A stretch of DNA of 64,000 nt from Burkholderiales bacterium (GCA_023511995.1 JAIMAL010000008.1:40429-104428); one strand, 5' to 3'; shown: positions 8,759 through 18,170, numbered from the stretch's first letter. Numbers and translations: made by a program. Notes: a model not told the origin generated them from the letters alone.

Positions 8759-9679
8759 TCATCCCCGCGGATGATGCCGGGCGTGCAGCGCCTTGAGCCG
8801 CTCCCGCGCCACGTGGGTGTAAATCTGGGTGGTGGAGATGTCGGCATGCCCCAGAAGCATCTGCACCACGCGCAGATCGGCGCCGTGGTTGAGGAGATGC
8901 GTGGCAAAGGCATGACGCAGCGTATGGGGGGACAGCGTCTCCCTGATACCCGCCCGCCGCGCATAACGCTTGATGAGATTCCAGAACATCTGCCGGGTCA
9001 TGGCGCCACCGCGACCGGTGACGAACACCGCCTCGCTCACCCGGCCCGCAAGCAACGCCGGCCGCGCCCCGGCTAGATAACGGCCAAGCCATTCCGCCGC
9101 CACCTCCCCGAGGGGCACCAGCCTTTCCTTCGCGCCTTTTCCCATCACCCGTACCACCCCTGCCTCGAGGCTCAACTGGGCAAGCGCCAGCCCCGTCAGT
9201 TCACTCACCCGCAGACCGGTGGCGTAGAGGGTCTCCAGCATGGCGCGGTCGCGCAGACCCAAAGGCGTGGTGACATCGGGCGCGGCCAAGAGTGCTTCCA
9301 CTTCCCCTTCGCTCAGGCTTTTGGGCAGCGGCCGCGGGCGTTTGGGGCGCTCCACCTCCAGGGTGGGGTCCACGGTGAGGCGACCCTGCCGCAGAGCATG
9401 CTGGTAGAAGCGCCGTACGCTGGAGAGGAAGCGGCCGGTGCTGCTCGCCTTCATGCGGGGCGCCCATTCGGCTAGGAAGGCCAAAAGCTGCGCCCGACTG
9501 GCGGTGGTGAGGTCCGCCCCCCGCGCCTCCAGCCAGACGGCGAATTTGGCGAGATCGCGCCGATAGGCCGCCAGGGTGTTGCGGGACAAGCCTTCTTCGA
9601 GCCACAGGGCGTCGCAGAATTCGTCCAGCAGCGCCGCGCTGGCCGCCGATTCCGCGCGTCGCTCATTGCGCCCGCTCAT
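8759..9679 (-). CDS. xerD: Site-specific tyrosine recombinase XerD
   Basis: Partner of XerC in resolving chromosome dimers at dif under FtsK control. The 306-residue protein has the N-terminal core-binding domain (GLSRNTLAAYRRDLAKF) and the catalytic domain with Arg in ATGLRVSEL, Lys in MGKGAKERLVP, His-x-x-Arg in HTLRHAFATH, His in LGHADISTTQIY, and the nucleophilic Tyr of that last motif. The chromosomal XerD length and the absence of mobile genes nearby argue against a phage integrase. It overlaps the upstream ogt gene by 17 bp. Confidence 0.93.
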   Translation of the reverse strand: MSGRNERRAESAASAALLDEFCDALWLEEGLSRNTLAAYRRDLAKFAVWLEARGADLTTASRAQLLAFLAEWAPRMKASSTGRFLSSVRRFYQHALRQGRLTVDPTLEVERPKRPRPLPKSLSEGEVEALLAAPDVTTPLGLRDRAMLETLYATGLRVSELTGLALAQLSLEAGVVRVMGKGAKERLVPLGEVAAEWLGRYLAGARPALLAGRVSEAVFVTGRGGAMTRQMFWNLIKRYARRAGIRETLSPHTLRHAFATHLLNHGADLRVVQMLLGHADISTTQIYTHVARERLKALHARHHPRG

Positions 9680-10130
9680 GGGCTAGCAGCCACTCCTTGA
9701 TGGCGAGGGCAAAACCCTCTCTTTGCCCCATGAAGCCGCCGATACCCCCGCGCGCCACCACCCGGTGACAGGGAATCACCAAGGGGATGGGATTGGCGCC
9801 ACAGGCCTGCCCCACCGCGCGGGCACTGGACCCCAGCCTCCGGGCGAGCTCCCCATAGGTCACCACCTCCCCCGGCCCGATGCCCCTCAAGGCCGCCCAC
9901 ACCCTTTGCTGATGGGGGCTCCCGCCGGGGCAAAGCGGCAGGTCGAAGACGTGACGGGGATCGGTAAGATAGGCTTCGATCTCTTCCACCACGCGCGCGG
10001 TGAAGGCATCCTCCGGCGCCTTGGGCGTCGCCCCGCGCGGCAGAAAATCGATGGCGATGAGGCGATTGCCCTGGGTGCGGATGCCCAGGGTGGCGAAGGG
10101 CGTGGCAAGCTTCGCCTGATGGAGCCTCAT
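9663..10130 (-). CDS. ogt: Methylated-DNA--[protein]-cysteine S-methyltransferase
   Basis: Suicide repair protein that moves the methyl group from O6-methylguanine to its own cysteine. The 155-residue protein carries the acceptor motif IPCHRVVARGG, the helix-turn-helix block VWAALRGIGPGEVVTYGELA and the GANPIPLVIP lead-in. No AraC/Ada domain is fused. It overlaps the upstream repeat-protein gene by 4 bp and the downstream xerD by 17 bp, so the three form a tight leftward operon. Confidence 0.92.
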   Translation of the reverse strand: MRLHQAKLATPFATLGIRTQGNRLIAIDFLPRGATPKAPEDAFTARVVEEIEAYLTDPRHVFDLPLCPGGSPHQQRVWAALRGIGPGEVVTYGELARRLGSSARAVGQACGANPIPLVIPCHRVVARGGIGGFMGQREGFALAIKEWLLAHERAQ

Positions 10131-11518
10131 GGGGCACGCTTCCGCGCAGGGCGCGTGGTCTTTCCGACAGGCTGCGGTGCCCGCTGGGCGAGGGCGTAGC
10201 GGTGTAGCGCCGCCGCCTCGAGGCCAAGCCCCGCCCTTTCCAGATAGGCGAGCGCCCTCTTCAGGGTCTCGGTGGCGGCGAGGTCGGGGTTGCGCAAATC
10301 CGTGGCGAGCACCGCCTGCACCGCCGCATCGGCGGCAAGCTCGGGCCGGCCCTCGAGTTCCCCGTAACGGGCCGCGGCCAGCAGGACCGCCGGGCGCGCC
10401 GATGGCGGCAGCGCCTCGGCGGCATCGATGGCAAAGCGCAGACCGGCCTCAGGCGACACGGGCGCCTCGCCCCAGGGCGAGGCCTTGAGCAGGCGCGCCG
10501 CAAGCTCTCCCCGCCCCCCTTGCGCGAGGAGGACAAAAAGCCGCCGACGCGCCGTCTGCCGGGTTTCGGCCTGGCTACCCTTCTGCGCCAGCGTCCCATA
10601 CACCACCCTCGCCCGCAGCGGCTCCGTTGCCGCAAGCCCCGCGGCCAATGCCAGCCAGGCTTCATCCTCGCCCTGCAGAAGCTGGGCGCGGTTGCCCGTC
10701 GCTTCCCCCAGCGCACCATAGCTTCGCCAGAGCGCGGCAAGCCGGTCTTTCTCCCCCGCCGCGGCCTCCCGCTCCAAGGCGTCGAGGGCAAGGAGCGGAT
10801 CCCCCATTTTTGCCGCCGCCACCGCCAGCACCCGCACCCAGTCGGCGGCCTGGGGAACGCGGGCGAGCTCCGTCCCCGCCCGCGCCGCCGCCTCCTCCGG
10901 CGCCATCAACCCGGCTTCAAGGCGGGCCCACACGGCCACCGCTGACGCCGAATCCAGTTGATTGAGCCAGGTGAGCGCCTCCGCGGCGCGCCCCTCGGCA
11001 AGCAGCCCCCGCACGAACTCCGCCGCCACCTCCCGCTCCAGCGGCGCGAAATCCTGCTGATACCGCAGCATGGCGCGATAGGCTTCCTCCGGCCGGTGAT
11101 CCGCAAGCCAGGAACGGATCACCAGGCGCCGCGCCCAGCGGTGGTTTTCGGAAGACAAAGGAAAGGTCCACAAAAGCCGCGCCAGCTCCGCGCGGGCGGC
11201 CGCCCCCTCGCCCCGTTCCAGATGCGCCCAGGCGGCATGGCCCAGCACCTTTTGCCGGAAATCGGCAGGAAGCTCCGCTGGCAGGTCCTTCACCCGCGCC
11301 AGCAGCCGGTCGGGCGCCTGGATTTGCGCCAGCAGGGTAAGCCGCAGCGACTCCCATTCCAGCCAGTCGGGCGCCTTGGGGTTTGCCGGCTGGTCCCGCT
11401 CCACGCGACTGAGGGCCAGCCGCGGCAGGCCCAGTTCCAGGAAGGTGCGGGCGGTGGTCAGGGAATCGGCCGCTGCCGCAAGGGGGAGCAGAAAGAGAAG
11501 GAGGCCAAGGCGCCGCAT
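10127..11518 (-). CDS. Exported TPR-like helical repeat protein
   Basis: A 463-residue protein starting MRRLGLLLFLLPLAAAADSL, a clear signal peptide with cleavage near AAA-DS. The rest is almost entirely alanine/leucine-rich helices in pairs (for example AWAHLERGEGAAARAELARL and AEALTWLNQLDSASA), typical of TPR or SEL1-like solenoids. No catalytic motif is visible. An ATG at 11525-11527 is an alternative start. It begins the leftward ogt-xerD group. A structural or assembly role in the periplasm is plausible but not shown. Confidence 0.75.
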   Translation of the reverse strand: MRRLGLLLFLLPLAAAADSLTTARTFLELGLPRLALSRVERDQPANPKAPDWLEWESLRLTLLAQIQAPDRLLARVKDLPAELPADFRQKVLGHAAWAHLERGEGAAARAELARLLWTFPLSSENHRWARRLVIRSWLADHRPEEAYRAMLRYQQDFAPLEREVAAEFVRGLLAEGRAAEALTWLNQLDSASAVAVWARLEAGLMAPEEAAARAGTELARVPQAADWVRVLAVAAAKMGDPLLALDALEREAAAGEKDRLAALWRSYGALGEATGNRAQLLQGEDEAWLALAAGLAATEPLRARVVYGTLAQKGSQAETRQTARRRLFVLLAQGGRGELAARLLKASPWGEAPVSPEAGLRFAIDAAEALPPSARPAVLLAAARYGELEGRPELAADAAVQAVLATDLRNPDLAATETLKRALAYLERAGLGLEAAALHRYALAQRAPQPVGKTTRPARKRAP

Positions 11519-11694
11519 GGCGGGCATTTTATACCCCGCCCACCCCTGTGGGGGGTGGCATGGGCGGGCTTGACTGGCCAATGGCATGGGGCGGGTCGAA
11601 GACAATGGGGGGAACGGGCACCCTGCGACCCTGATGAGACGCGGATGGATTCCCTCCCTTTGCGGGGCGGAAGGCGTTTTTCGTTTTTCCCAGG

Positions 11695-11731
11695 GCGCGT
11701 TGAACGCGCGCAGGGGGCAAGGCTTGCCCCC
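11695..11731. repeat. Two adjacent palindromes downstream of rplS
   Basis: GCGCGTT/AACGCGC around 11702 (11695-11709) and GGGGGCAAG/CTTGCCCCC around 11722 (11713-11731) are perfect inverted repeats with single-base centres, 3 bp apart, in the 255-bp gap between rplS and the repeat-protein gene. Read leftward they follow rplS and precede an A/T-rich stretch, so they may act as a terminator or as a REP-like unit. The remainder of the gap shows no gene. Confidence 0.5.
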
Positions 11732-11773
11732 TTCGGCGCCGCCATGGGGCGGATCGTTGCGCGAGGCTCGCCG

Positions 11774-12151
11774 TTACTGGGCCGCCGCCTGGCTTTTACC
11801 GGTGAGCTTTTCCTTGATGCGGGCCGATTTACCGGAGCGGCTGCGCAGGTAGTAGAGCTTGGCGCGGGCCACGTCACCCTTGCGCTTCACCTCGATGGAG
11901 GCCACCGTCGGCGAATAGGTCTGGAAGGTCCGCTCCACGCCCTCGCCAGAGGAAATCTTGCGCACGATGAAGGAGGAATTGAGGCCGCGGTTGCGCTTGG
12001 CGATCACCACCCCCTCGAAGGCTTGCAGCCTTTCCCGGTTGCCCTCCTTCACCTTCACCTGCACGACGACGGTGTCACCGGGGGCGAAATCGGGGATGGT
12101 CTTCCCCAGACGGGCGATTTCTTCCGCTTCGATTTGCTGGATGAGATTCAT
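11774..12151 (-). CDS. rplS: 50S ribosomal protein bL19
   Basis: Large-subunit protein bL19 at the 30S-50S interface. The 125-residue sequence has the family blocks [38 protein letters not shown] and [16 protein letters not shown]. It is the last gene of the leftward rpsP-rimM-trmD-rplS operon, 36 bp after trmD. Confidence 0.96.
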   Translation of the reverse strand: MNLIQQIEAEEIARLGKTIPDFAPGDTVVVQVKVKEGNRERLQAFEGVVIAKRNRGLNSSFIVRKISSGEGVERTFQTYSPTVASIEVKRKGDVARAKLYYLRSRSGKSARIKEKLTGKSQAAAQ

Positions 12152-12187
12152 GGCTTACTCCTTGTTTTCCCATTCGGTCGGCGGGCC

Positions 12188-12952
12188 TCATGCGTCCCCG
12201 TCGATGCCGCGTTCCCGTTTCAATTCCTGCCAAAGCCTGGCCTCTTCCGGGGTCAGGCGGTGTTCCTTGAGCCAGCGCGCAAAAAGATCCGGCCGTCGCT
12301 CCCAGGTGCGCAACATGGCTTCCTTCAGCCGCCACAGGCGGATGCGCTCGTGGTGCCCCGACAACAACACCGGCGGTACCGGCATGCCCCGATAGACTTC
12401 CGGCCGCGTGTAGTGGGGATGGTCCAGCAGGCCCTTGACGAAGGACTCCTCCACCACCGAGTCCGCATCGCCCACCGCTCCCGGCAGTTGACGCACGACG
12501 GCGTCGATCACCACCATGGCGGCGAGCTCGCCACCGGAGAGCACATAGTCGCCGATGGACAGCTCCTCATCCACCTCGCGCTGGATGAGCCGTTCGTCCA
12601 CGCCCTCATAGCGCCCGCAAAGCAGCACGAGCCCCGGCTCCCCGGCCAGGGACATGACCCGCGCGTGATCCAGCCGCGCCCCCTGGGGCGAGAGGTAGAT
12701 CACCCGGCTGCGGGCGATCCCCGCATCCCGTTGCGCCGCCCGCGCCGCCTCGATGGCCTTCTCCAGCGGCTCGGCCAGCATCACCATGCCCGGCCCGCCG
12801 CCGTAGGGCCGGTCGTCCACGGTGCGGTAGGCATCCGTGGCGAAATCCCGGGGATTCCACAGCCGCAGCGTCCACAGCCCCTGCTCCAGGGCTCTGGCGG
12901 TGATCCCCTGCTTCGCCACCGCATCGAACATGGGCGGGAAGAGGGTGATCAC
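12188..12952 (-). CDS. trmD: tRNA (guanine37-N1)-methyltransferase TrmD
   Basis: SPOUT-fold enzyme that methylates G37 of tRNAs and prevents +1 frameshifting. The 254-residue protein includes [25 protein letters not shown], and the trefoil-knot motif [12 protein letters not shown]. The first conventional start is GTG at 12950-12952, but family members begin with an extra RFDV; here that block is encoded just upstream in frame (KPRFDV). The only initiator-like codon before it is ATT at 12968-12970, overlapping the rimM stop and 7 nt after a GGGGG tract. The true start may therefore be ATT. Confidence 0.92.
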   Translation of the reverse strand: MITLFPPMFDAVAKQGITARALEQGLWTLRLWNPRDFATDAYRTVDDRPYGGGPGMVMLAEPLEKAIEAARAAQRDAGIARSRVIYLSPQGARLDHARVMSLAGEPGLVLLCGRYEGVDERLIQREVDEELSIGDYVLSGGELAAMVVIDAVVRQLPGAVGDADSVVEESFVKGLLDHPHYTRPEVYRGMPVPPVLLSGHHERIRLWRLKEAMLRTWERRPDLFARWLKEHRLTPEEARLWQELKRERGIDGDA

Positions 12953-12965
12953 ATCGAAGCGGGGC

Positions 12966-13451
12966 TTAATAGTCCACCCCCCAATCCACCCGGATGGTGC
13001 CGGCCGTCAGGTCCACGTCGAGGATGACCTGCCGGATGAAGGGGATCAACCGCTCCCGTTCCCCCTGCACCACCAACACATCGTTGGCGCCGGTTTCAAG
13101 CAGCGTCTTGACGGTGCCGAAACGGACCCCTTCGGTGTTCACCACGGTCAGGCCGATCAAATCGACCCAGTAATATTCGTCCTTGCCGGGCCGCGGCAGC
13201 TCGCCCCGCGGCACCACCACCCACTGACCCTTGAGCTTCGCCGCCTCGTCGCGGTCCTCGATGCCGGCAAGCTTGGCCACCACCGCCGCCCCGTGCGCCC
13301 TGGCTTCCACCACCTCATAGCCGGTGTAGGGCGCCTCGCGTCCCAGCCACCAGCGGCGGTAGCGGGCAAGCCCGGCGGCTTTCTCGGTGTAGGGATGGAC
13401 CTTGATCCAGCCCAGCACACCGAAGGGGCCGGTGACCCGCCCCATCACCAC
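12966..13451 (-). CDS. rimM: Ribosome maturation factor RimM
   Basis: Helps assemble the 30S head around uS19. The 161-residue protein has the N-terminal barrel [21 protein letters not shown] and the C-terminal PRC-barrel half with [14 protein letters not shown] and [14 protein letters not shown]. Three possible starts run together, GTG 13451, GTG 13448 and ATG 13445, following an AGAGAAG site 11 bp after the rpsP stop; the first is used here. It precedes trmD, whose start region it overlaps or abuts. Confidence 0.93.
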   Translation of the reverse strand: MVMGRVTGPFGVLGWIKVHPYTEKAAGLARYRRWWLGREAPYTGYEVVEARAHGAAVVAKLAGIEDRDEAAKLKGQWVVVPRGELPRPGKDEYYWVDLIGLTVVNTEGVRFGTVKTLLETGANDVLVVQGERERLIPFIRQVILDVDLTAGTIRVDWGVDY

Positions 13452-13461
13452 CCACTTCTCT

Positions 13462-13701
13462 TCAGGAGGCGTGCTTGAGGAGCTTGGCAACGGTGTCGGA
13501 AAGCTTCGCACCGACGCTCTGCCAGTAGGCCACGCGTTCCTTGTTGATGCGCAGGGACTCGGTCCCCTCGGGCGCCACGGGATTGTAAAAGCCCACGCGC
13601 TCGATGAAATTGCCATCGCGCCGGCGCCGGGAATCGGTCACCACCACGTTGTAGAAGGGGCGCTTTTTTGCGCCGCCCCGGGAAAGTCGGATCACCACCA
13701 T
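13462..13701 (-). CDS. rpsP: 30S ribosomal protein bS16
   Basis: Small-subunit assembly protein of 79 residues starting [20 protein letters not shown], with [15 protein letters not shown] and the C-terminal [16 protein letters not shown]. The ATG at 13699-13701 is the family start. It leads the rpsP-rimM-trmD-rplS operon; the promoter would lie in the 34-bp gap after, or inside the end of, the GGDEF-EAL gene upstream. Confidence 0.95.
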   Translation of the reverse strand: MVVIRLSRGGAKKRPFYNVVVTDSRRRRDGNFIERVGFYNPVAPEGTESLRINKERVAYWQSVGAKLSDTVAKLLKHAS

Positions 13702-13735
13702 GTTGTTTGCCTTGGGAACGGAAAAGTGGGGGATT

Positions 13736-16546
13736 TTATTGGGTTTTCCCGCCGCTGGCAAGGTGCGTCCCGGCTGACCAAGCGGGCGGCCGCCAGTGGG
13801 CATACCACTCGGGCAGGGCCTCCGCCGGCATGGGGCGGGCAATCCCGTAGCCCTGACCGAGTCCGCAGCCAAGATCCAGCAGCGCCCGCGCATGGGCTTC
13901 CGTTTCCACCCCCTCGGCCAACACGGTCATGCCGAAGGCCTCGGTGAGCCCGATGATGCCCTGCACGATGGCAAGATCGTTCTGGTCGATGAGCAGGTCG
14001 CGCACGAAGCTCTGGTCGATCTTGACCAGGTCCGCAGGCAGGCGCCGCAGATAGGTGAGGGAGGAATAGCCGGTGCCGAAATCGTCCAGCGCAAAGGTCA
14101 CCCCCAGTTGCCGACAGGTCTCGATGAGGCGGGCCACGTGCTCGATGTCGGCGAGCGCCGCGCTTTCCACCACCTCGAGCTGCAGGTGACCCAGCGGTAG
14201 GGGCGGATGCCGGGCAAGCAGTCGGCGAAGACGCTCCCCGAAATCTTCCCGCGCCAGATGCCGCGGTGCGATGTTGACCGCCACCGGCAGGTCGAGGCCG
14301 CGCTCGCGCCAGCGCGCCATCTGGGAAAGGGCCGCTTCGATCACCCATTCGCCCACGCTGACCTCGAGATCGCTGCCCTCCAGAACGGGCAGGAATTCGG
14401 CGGGCGGCACCAAGCCGCGCTCCGGATGCTGCCAGCGGATCAGCGCCTCGACACCGATGACGCGACCCTGGCGCAGGTCCACCTTGGGCTGATAGTGGAG
14501 CACGAACTCCCCTTGGGCCAGCGCCACCGCCAGGCGCTCCAACAGGGCACGTCGGCTGCGCGCCTCGCTGTCCCGCTGCGGGTCGAAGAGATGGATGCGG
14601 TTGCGGCCCGCCTCCTTGGCCGCATAGAGGGCCTGGTCGGCGTGGCGCAGCAGGGTATCGGCGTCCACTCCATCATTGGGATAGAGGGTGACCCCCACAC
14701 TTGCGGTGACGTTGAGAACCAGGCCCTCCACGGCCACGGGCCGGGCCACCGCCTCGAGGAGGCGGGTGAGCACGGTGAGACATTCCACCTCGTCGGCAAG
14801 CTCGGTGAGAAGGAGCACGAACTCATCGCCCCCCAGGCGGGCCACGGTATCGCCGCCGCGCACGCTGGCTGCCAGGCGTTGCCCGATTTCCACGAGCAGC
14901 CGGTCTCCGGTGGCGTGCCCGAAGCTGTTGTTGATGGGCTTGAAGCCGTCCAGGTCGAGGTAACACACGGCAAGCCGACGGCCACTGCGCTCCACCTGGG
15001 ACAGGGCCACCTTCAGACGGTCCGCCAGCAGCGCCCGGTTGGGCAGGCCGGTCAGCGGATCGTGGTGCGCCAGATGGCGCAACTGTTCCTCCTGCACCTT
15101 GACCTGGGTGAGATCGCGGAAGATGCCGATGTAATGGGTCACCTCCCCTTCCTCGTCCTTGACGGCGATGATGGCAAGCTCCTCCGGGTAGATGCCCCCT
15201 TCCTTGCGCCGGTTCCAGATTTCCCCCAGCCACTGGCCCGTCTCGCGGATCTGCGCCCACATGGCGGCATAAAACCCCGCATCATGTCGGCCGGAGGAAA
15301 GCACGCGGGGTTTCCTGCCCATCACCTCCTCGGGCGTATAACCGGTGATGCGTGTGAAGGCGGGGTTGACGGCGATGATGTGGGTGTTGCGGTCGGTGAT
15401 CATCACCCCGTTCAGGGAATGTTCGTAGACGCTTGCCGCAAGCCGCAGCTTTTCCAGGGTGCGCCGTTCCTCCGTCTGGTCGCGGAAGACCAGCACCGCG
15501 CCGAAGATGCGCCCGTCGGCGGCGCGGATGGGTGCGGCGGAATCGGCAATGGGTCGCTCCTGCCCATCCCGGGCGATGAGCAGGGTGTGGTTGGCCAGGC
15601 GCACGGCACGACCCTCCCGCAACACCTGTCCCACAGGACACTCTGTCTCCTCCCGCGTGCGCTCATCGACGGTGGGAAAGACCTGGAGGATGGAGCGCCC
15701 CTTTGCTTCCGCAAGGAGCCAGCCGGTGAGCCGTTCCGCCACCGGGTTCATGAACACCACCCGGCCCTCCTGATCGGTACTGATCACGCCATCGCCGATG
15801 GAGCTCAGGGTGACGGCAAGCCGCTCGTGTTCGGCAAGCAGTTCCCTGCGGGCAGCGGCCACGGTTTCGGCCATGCGGTTGAAGGCAGTGATCACTTCCC
15901 GCAGTTCGGGGCTGCCGGCGGCGGGTAGGCGCGCCGCGTAATCCCCGGCGGCGATGCGCCGGGCACCCTCTTTCAGCGCCGCCAAGGGCGCGAGCCCCCG
16001 CCGCAGGATGAAGAAGATGCCGGAGAAATCGATGCCGAGAGCGACGAGCAGAATCAAGAGATGCCGGAGGAAGGCCGACCACAGGCGGTCCACCGTCGGC
16101 TGCGCGGTCATCTCGACAGTGATCTCGCCATAGCTGCGGCCACCGATGAAAAGGGTGCGGCTTGCCTTTGGCGAGGGAACGTCGGCCAGGCGGGCAAACC
16201 AACGGGGGGCTTTCGCCGGCTCATCCTTGTCGGCGGCGGCAAGGGGATTGCCGCGGGGCGTGGTGAACACCATGCGCCGCACATCGCGCTTCTTCACCCG
16301 CTGGCGAAGCTGCAACTCGATGCTCGCGTAATCGCCGATCACCGCACTTTCCGCCAGCGCCGCCTCGAGGGAGACAAGCTCCGCCTCCAGATGCTCGACG
16401 ATCTGGCCGCGGGCGAATTCCGCCTCGGAGCGGGTGGAAACCAAAAGCAGCAGCGTGCCCGCCACGAGAAGCGCCAGGGTGGTGATGAGCATCACCCTGC
16501 CAATCAGGGGAAGCTTCTCCCACAGGCGGATCGCGGCAAGGTTCAC
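13736..16546 (-). CDS. Membrane GGDEF-EAL protein with PAS domains
   Basis: A 936-residue bifunctional cyclic-di-GMP protein. It has a membrane helix near the N-terminus, a periplasmic segment, a second helix (about 160-180) with HAMP, two PAS domains (one with [20 protein letters not shown]), then GGDEF at 572-576 with an upstream RGGD inhibitory site, then an EAL domain with EAL at 700-702, the acidic [23 protein letters not shown] and VLAEGVET. Both catalytic sets look intact. The start is taken as GTG 16544-16546, which overlaps the TGA of the PhnD-type gene and follows GAGGG at the right distance; another GTG is at 16567. Coupling to that binding protein suggests ligand-controlled c-di-GMP turnover. 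Confidence 0.9.
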   Translation of the reverse strand: MNLAAIRLWEKLPLIGRVMLITTLALLVAGTLLLLVSTRSEAEFARGQIVEHLEAELVSLEAALAESAVIGDYASIELQLRQRVKKRDVRRMVFTTPRGNPLAAADKDEPAKAPRWFARLADVPSPKASRTLFIGGRSYGEITVEMTAQPTVDRLWSAFLRHLLILLVALGIDFSGIFFILRRGLAPLAALKEGARRIAAGDYAARLPAAGSPELREVITAFNRMAETVAAARRELLAEHERLAVTLSSIGDGVISTDQEGRVVFMNPVAERLTGWLLAEAKGRSILQVFPTVDERTREETECPVGQVLREGRAVRLANHTLLIARDGQERPIADSAAPIRAADGRIFGAVLVFRDQTEERRTLEKLRLAASVYEHSLNGVMITDRNTHIIAVNPAFTRITGYTPEEVMGRKPRVLSSGRHDAGFYAAMWAQIRETGQWLGEIWNRRKEGGIYPEELAIIAVKDEEGEVTHYIGIFRDLTQVKVQEEQLRHLAHHDPLTGLPNRALLADRLKVALSQVERSGRRLAVCYLDLDGFKPINNSFGHATGDRLLVEIGQRLAASVRGGDTVARLGGDEFVLLLTELADEVECLTVLTRLLEAVARPVAVEGLVLNVTASVGVTLYPNDGVDADTLLRHADQALYAAKEAGRNRIHLFDPQRDSEARSRRALLERLAVALAQGEFVLHYQPKVDLRQGRVIGVEALIRWQHPERGLVPPAEFLPVLEGSDLEVSVGEWVIEAALSQMARWRERGLDLPVAVNIAPRHLAREDFGERLRRLLARHPPLPLGHLQLEVVESAALADIEHVARLIETCRQLGVTFALDDFGTGYSSLTYLRRLPADLVKIDQSFVRDLLIDQNDLAIVQGIIGLTEAFGMTVLAEGVETEAHARALLDLGCGLGQGYGIARPMPAEALPEWYAHWRPPAWSAGTHLASGGKTQ

Positions 16547-17379
16547 TGGCGGCCCTCGGCTTGCCACAGGCGGCGGTAGACCGCGCGCTGGTTGTCGTAT
16601 TCCGCATCCTGCGCGGCGACGAAGCCATAAGGCGGCTTCTGGTTGATCACGGCGGCACTCGCCTCGAGGATGCGACGTCCCTCCGCATCCGCCGTCATGC
16701 CGATGAGGGCGGCCTGCACCGCGGAAGCCACCTTCGCCGGCACGCGGGGATGCACCGCCACCGGCAGATCGAGGAAAGGCTCAGAGGTCCACAGGACACG
16801 GTAGCGGAAGTGTTCCCGCGCCGCATACTCCTCCATCACGCGGGAATTGACAGCAGCCGCGGCAATCTGTCCCGCTTTGAGCTGCGCCATCACGCCTTCC
16901 TGGTTGCCAGCGAACACCGGTTTCACCTGCACCTTCGCTGCATACAAGGCCACCATGGGAACGGCATAGCCGGTGAAGCCGTTGCGGTTGGGAAAGCCCA
17001 CCTCCTGCCCCTGCAGCTCCGCCAGGGAATGGATCGGCGAGGTGTCCGCGACGACGATCTGGCTGCGGATCGGCTCACCGACCGGCCGAGCGATCACCCG
17101 GTAGCGGGCTTGCGCATGGCTGGGGGCGAAGATGTGGTTGTTGTAAACGAAATCGAATTCGCCGCGCGCCTCGGCCGCCGAATATTCCTGGGAATCGCGC
17201 CGCGTGGCGAGTTCTAGGGTCACCCCCGCCTTGCGCCCGACATAATCGAGAATGGGGTTCCAGTAGCGGGCGGTGAGGACGGGGTTGCGATGGGGCAGCA
17301 CGCCGAAGGTATAGGTTTCTCCCCACGCATGCGGGGCGAGGAGAAGCAGAAAAAGAATGCCGGCAGCGAGCGATTTTAT
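16543..17379 (-). CDS. PhnD-type periplasmic binding protein with a non-standard start codon
   Basis: A substrate-binding protein of the PhnD/SsuA family: YTFGVLPHRNP at the mature N-terminus, NPILDYVGRKAGVTLEL, EFDFVYNNHIFA and the hinge LQGQEVGFPNRNGFTGYA. The first conventional start, GTG at 17299-17301, would remove the signal peptide. Reading on upstream in frame there is an excellent one (KSLAAG then a leucine-rich core and HAWGE) preceded by ATA at 17377-17379 where an ATG would be expected. Either ATA is used or the gene lost its start by an ATG-to-ATA change. The stop overlaps the GTG of the GGDEF-EAL gene. No ABC transporter genes accompany it. Confidence 0.78.
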   Translation of the reverse strand: MKSLAAGILFLLLLAPHAWGETYTFGVLPHRNPVLTARYWNPILDYVGRKAGVTLELATRRDSQEYSAAEARGEFDFVYNNHIFAPSHAQARYRVIARPVGEPIRSQIVVADTSPIHSLAELQGQEVGFPNRNGFTGYAVPMVALYAAKVQVKPVFAGNQEGVMAQLKAGQIAAAAVNSRVMEEYAAREHFRYRVLWTSEPFLDLPVAVHPRVPAKVASAVQAALIGMTADAEGRRILEASAAVINQKPPYGFVAAQDAEYDNQRAVYRRLWQAEGRQ

Positions 17380-17395
17380 GGGTGTGGGGTCAAAG

Positions 17396-17408
17396 CCGTA
17401 TGATACGG
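17396..17408. promoter_or_regulatory. Palindrome between divergent phnD-like and mobA genes
   Basis: CCGTAT (17396-17401) and ATACGG (17403-17408) form a perfect 6-bp inverted repeat around one base, 17 bp before the putative ATA start of the binding-protein gene and 60 bp before mobA. Its position suits an operator; no regulator gene is adjacent. Confidence 0.35.
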
Positions 17409-17467
17409 TTAAATTCCAACGAATCCACCCAATGAACGGCGCGCTCCGCTCAGGCTATATTTACCCC

Positions 17468-18073
17468 ATGTCGGAAACCTCCCGCCCCGCCATCACCGGC
17501 CTCGTCCTCGCCGGCGGAGAAGGCCGCCGCATGGGTGGGCAGGACAAGGGACTCGTCCCTCTGCGCGGCCGGCCCCTCATCGAATGGGTGTTGAGCCGCA
17601 TCCGCCCCCAGGTCACCGACATCCTGATTTCCGCCAACCGCAATCTCGAAGCCTACGCCCGTTTCGGCCACCCGGTGCTCACGGACCGCACGGAAGGCTA
17701 CGTGGGCCCCCTGGCGGGCATCGCCCGCGGCCTTCTGGAAACCCGCCACGGGCTGCTGCTCGCCGTGCCCTGCGACACGCCTTTCCTGCCGGACGATCTG
17801 GTGGCCCGTCTCTGGGACGCCCTGAGCGCGGGGGATTTCGACCTCGCCGTGCCCCTCGTCAAGGGCCGTACCCAGAACGCCATCTGCCTCATGCACACCC
17901 GGGTAGGCGCAAGCCTCGCCCAATACCTGGCCCAGGGCGGCCGCCAGGTGGAAGCCTGGCAGACTGGCCTCAAGCGCGCCGTGGCCGACTTCGACGACGA
18001 GGCCGCCTTCTTCGTCAACCTGAACCGCCCGGAACAACTCGCTGCCCTCGAAGACCTGCCCCACCGCTCCTGA
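17468..18073 (+). CDS. mobA: Molybdenum cofactor guanylyltransferase MobA
   Basis: Joins GMP from GTP to molybdopterin-Mo to form the dinucleotide cofactor of DMSO-reductase-type enzymes. The 201-residue protein has the nucleotide-binding N-terminus TGLVLAGGEGRRMGGQDKGL, the VGPLAGIARGL block and VPCDTPFLP. The ATG at 17468 places the glycine-rich loop at the usual position; upstream in-frame ATGs lack this fit. A TATATT box 10 bp before the start suggests a very short leader. Confidence 0.92.
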   Translation: MSETSRPAITGLVLAGGEGRRMGGQDKGLVPLRGRPLIEWVLSRIRPQVTDILISANRNLEAYARFGHPVLTDRTEGYVGPLAGIARGLLETRHGLLLAVPCDTPFLPDDLVARLWDALSAGDFDLAVPLVKGRTQNAICLMHTRVGASLAQYLAQGGRQVEAWQTGLKRAVADFDDEAAFFVNLNRPEQLAALEDLPHRS

Positions 18074-18137
18074 AAACCCCGAAAGCGATTTGGGCAAACC
18101 ACGAAGGAGACGGAGAAGCGCAGAGGCACGCGGCGTT

Positions 18138-18158
18138 CCCTGACCCCTGACCCCTGAC
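18138..18158 (+). repeat. Three tandem copies of a 7-bp unit
   Basis: CCCTGAC occurs three times without mismatch between mobA and ackA. The surrounding 97-bp gap otherwise shows no gene. Purpose unknown; short repeats like this often mark slipped-strand duplication. Confidence 0.6.
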
Positions 18159-18170
18159 GCCCGCTGCCCG

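Noticed and set aside
8759..9679. XerD-like gene as a phage or island integrase
   Set aside because: Length, motifs and the surrounding housekeeping genes fit chromosomal XerD; no attachment site or cargo is seen.
10958..13027. A 689-codon open frame on the plus strand
   Set aside because: Antisense to the repeat-protein gene, rplS and trmD, all with clear family matches on the minus strand.
14207..15928. A 573-codon open frame on the plus strand
   Set aside because: Antisense to the GGDEF-EAL gene; composition is a mirror of that gene with no domain.
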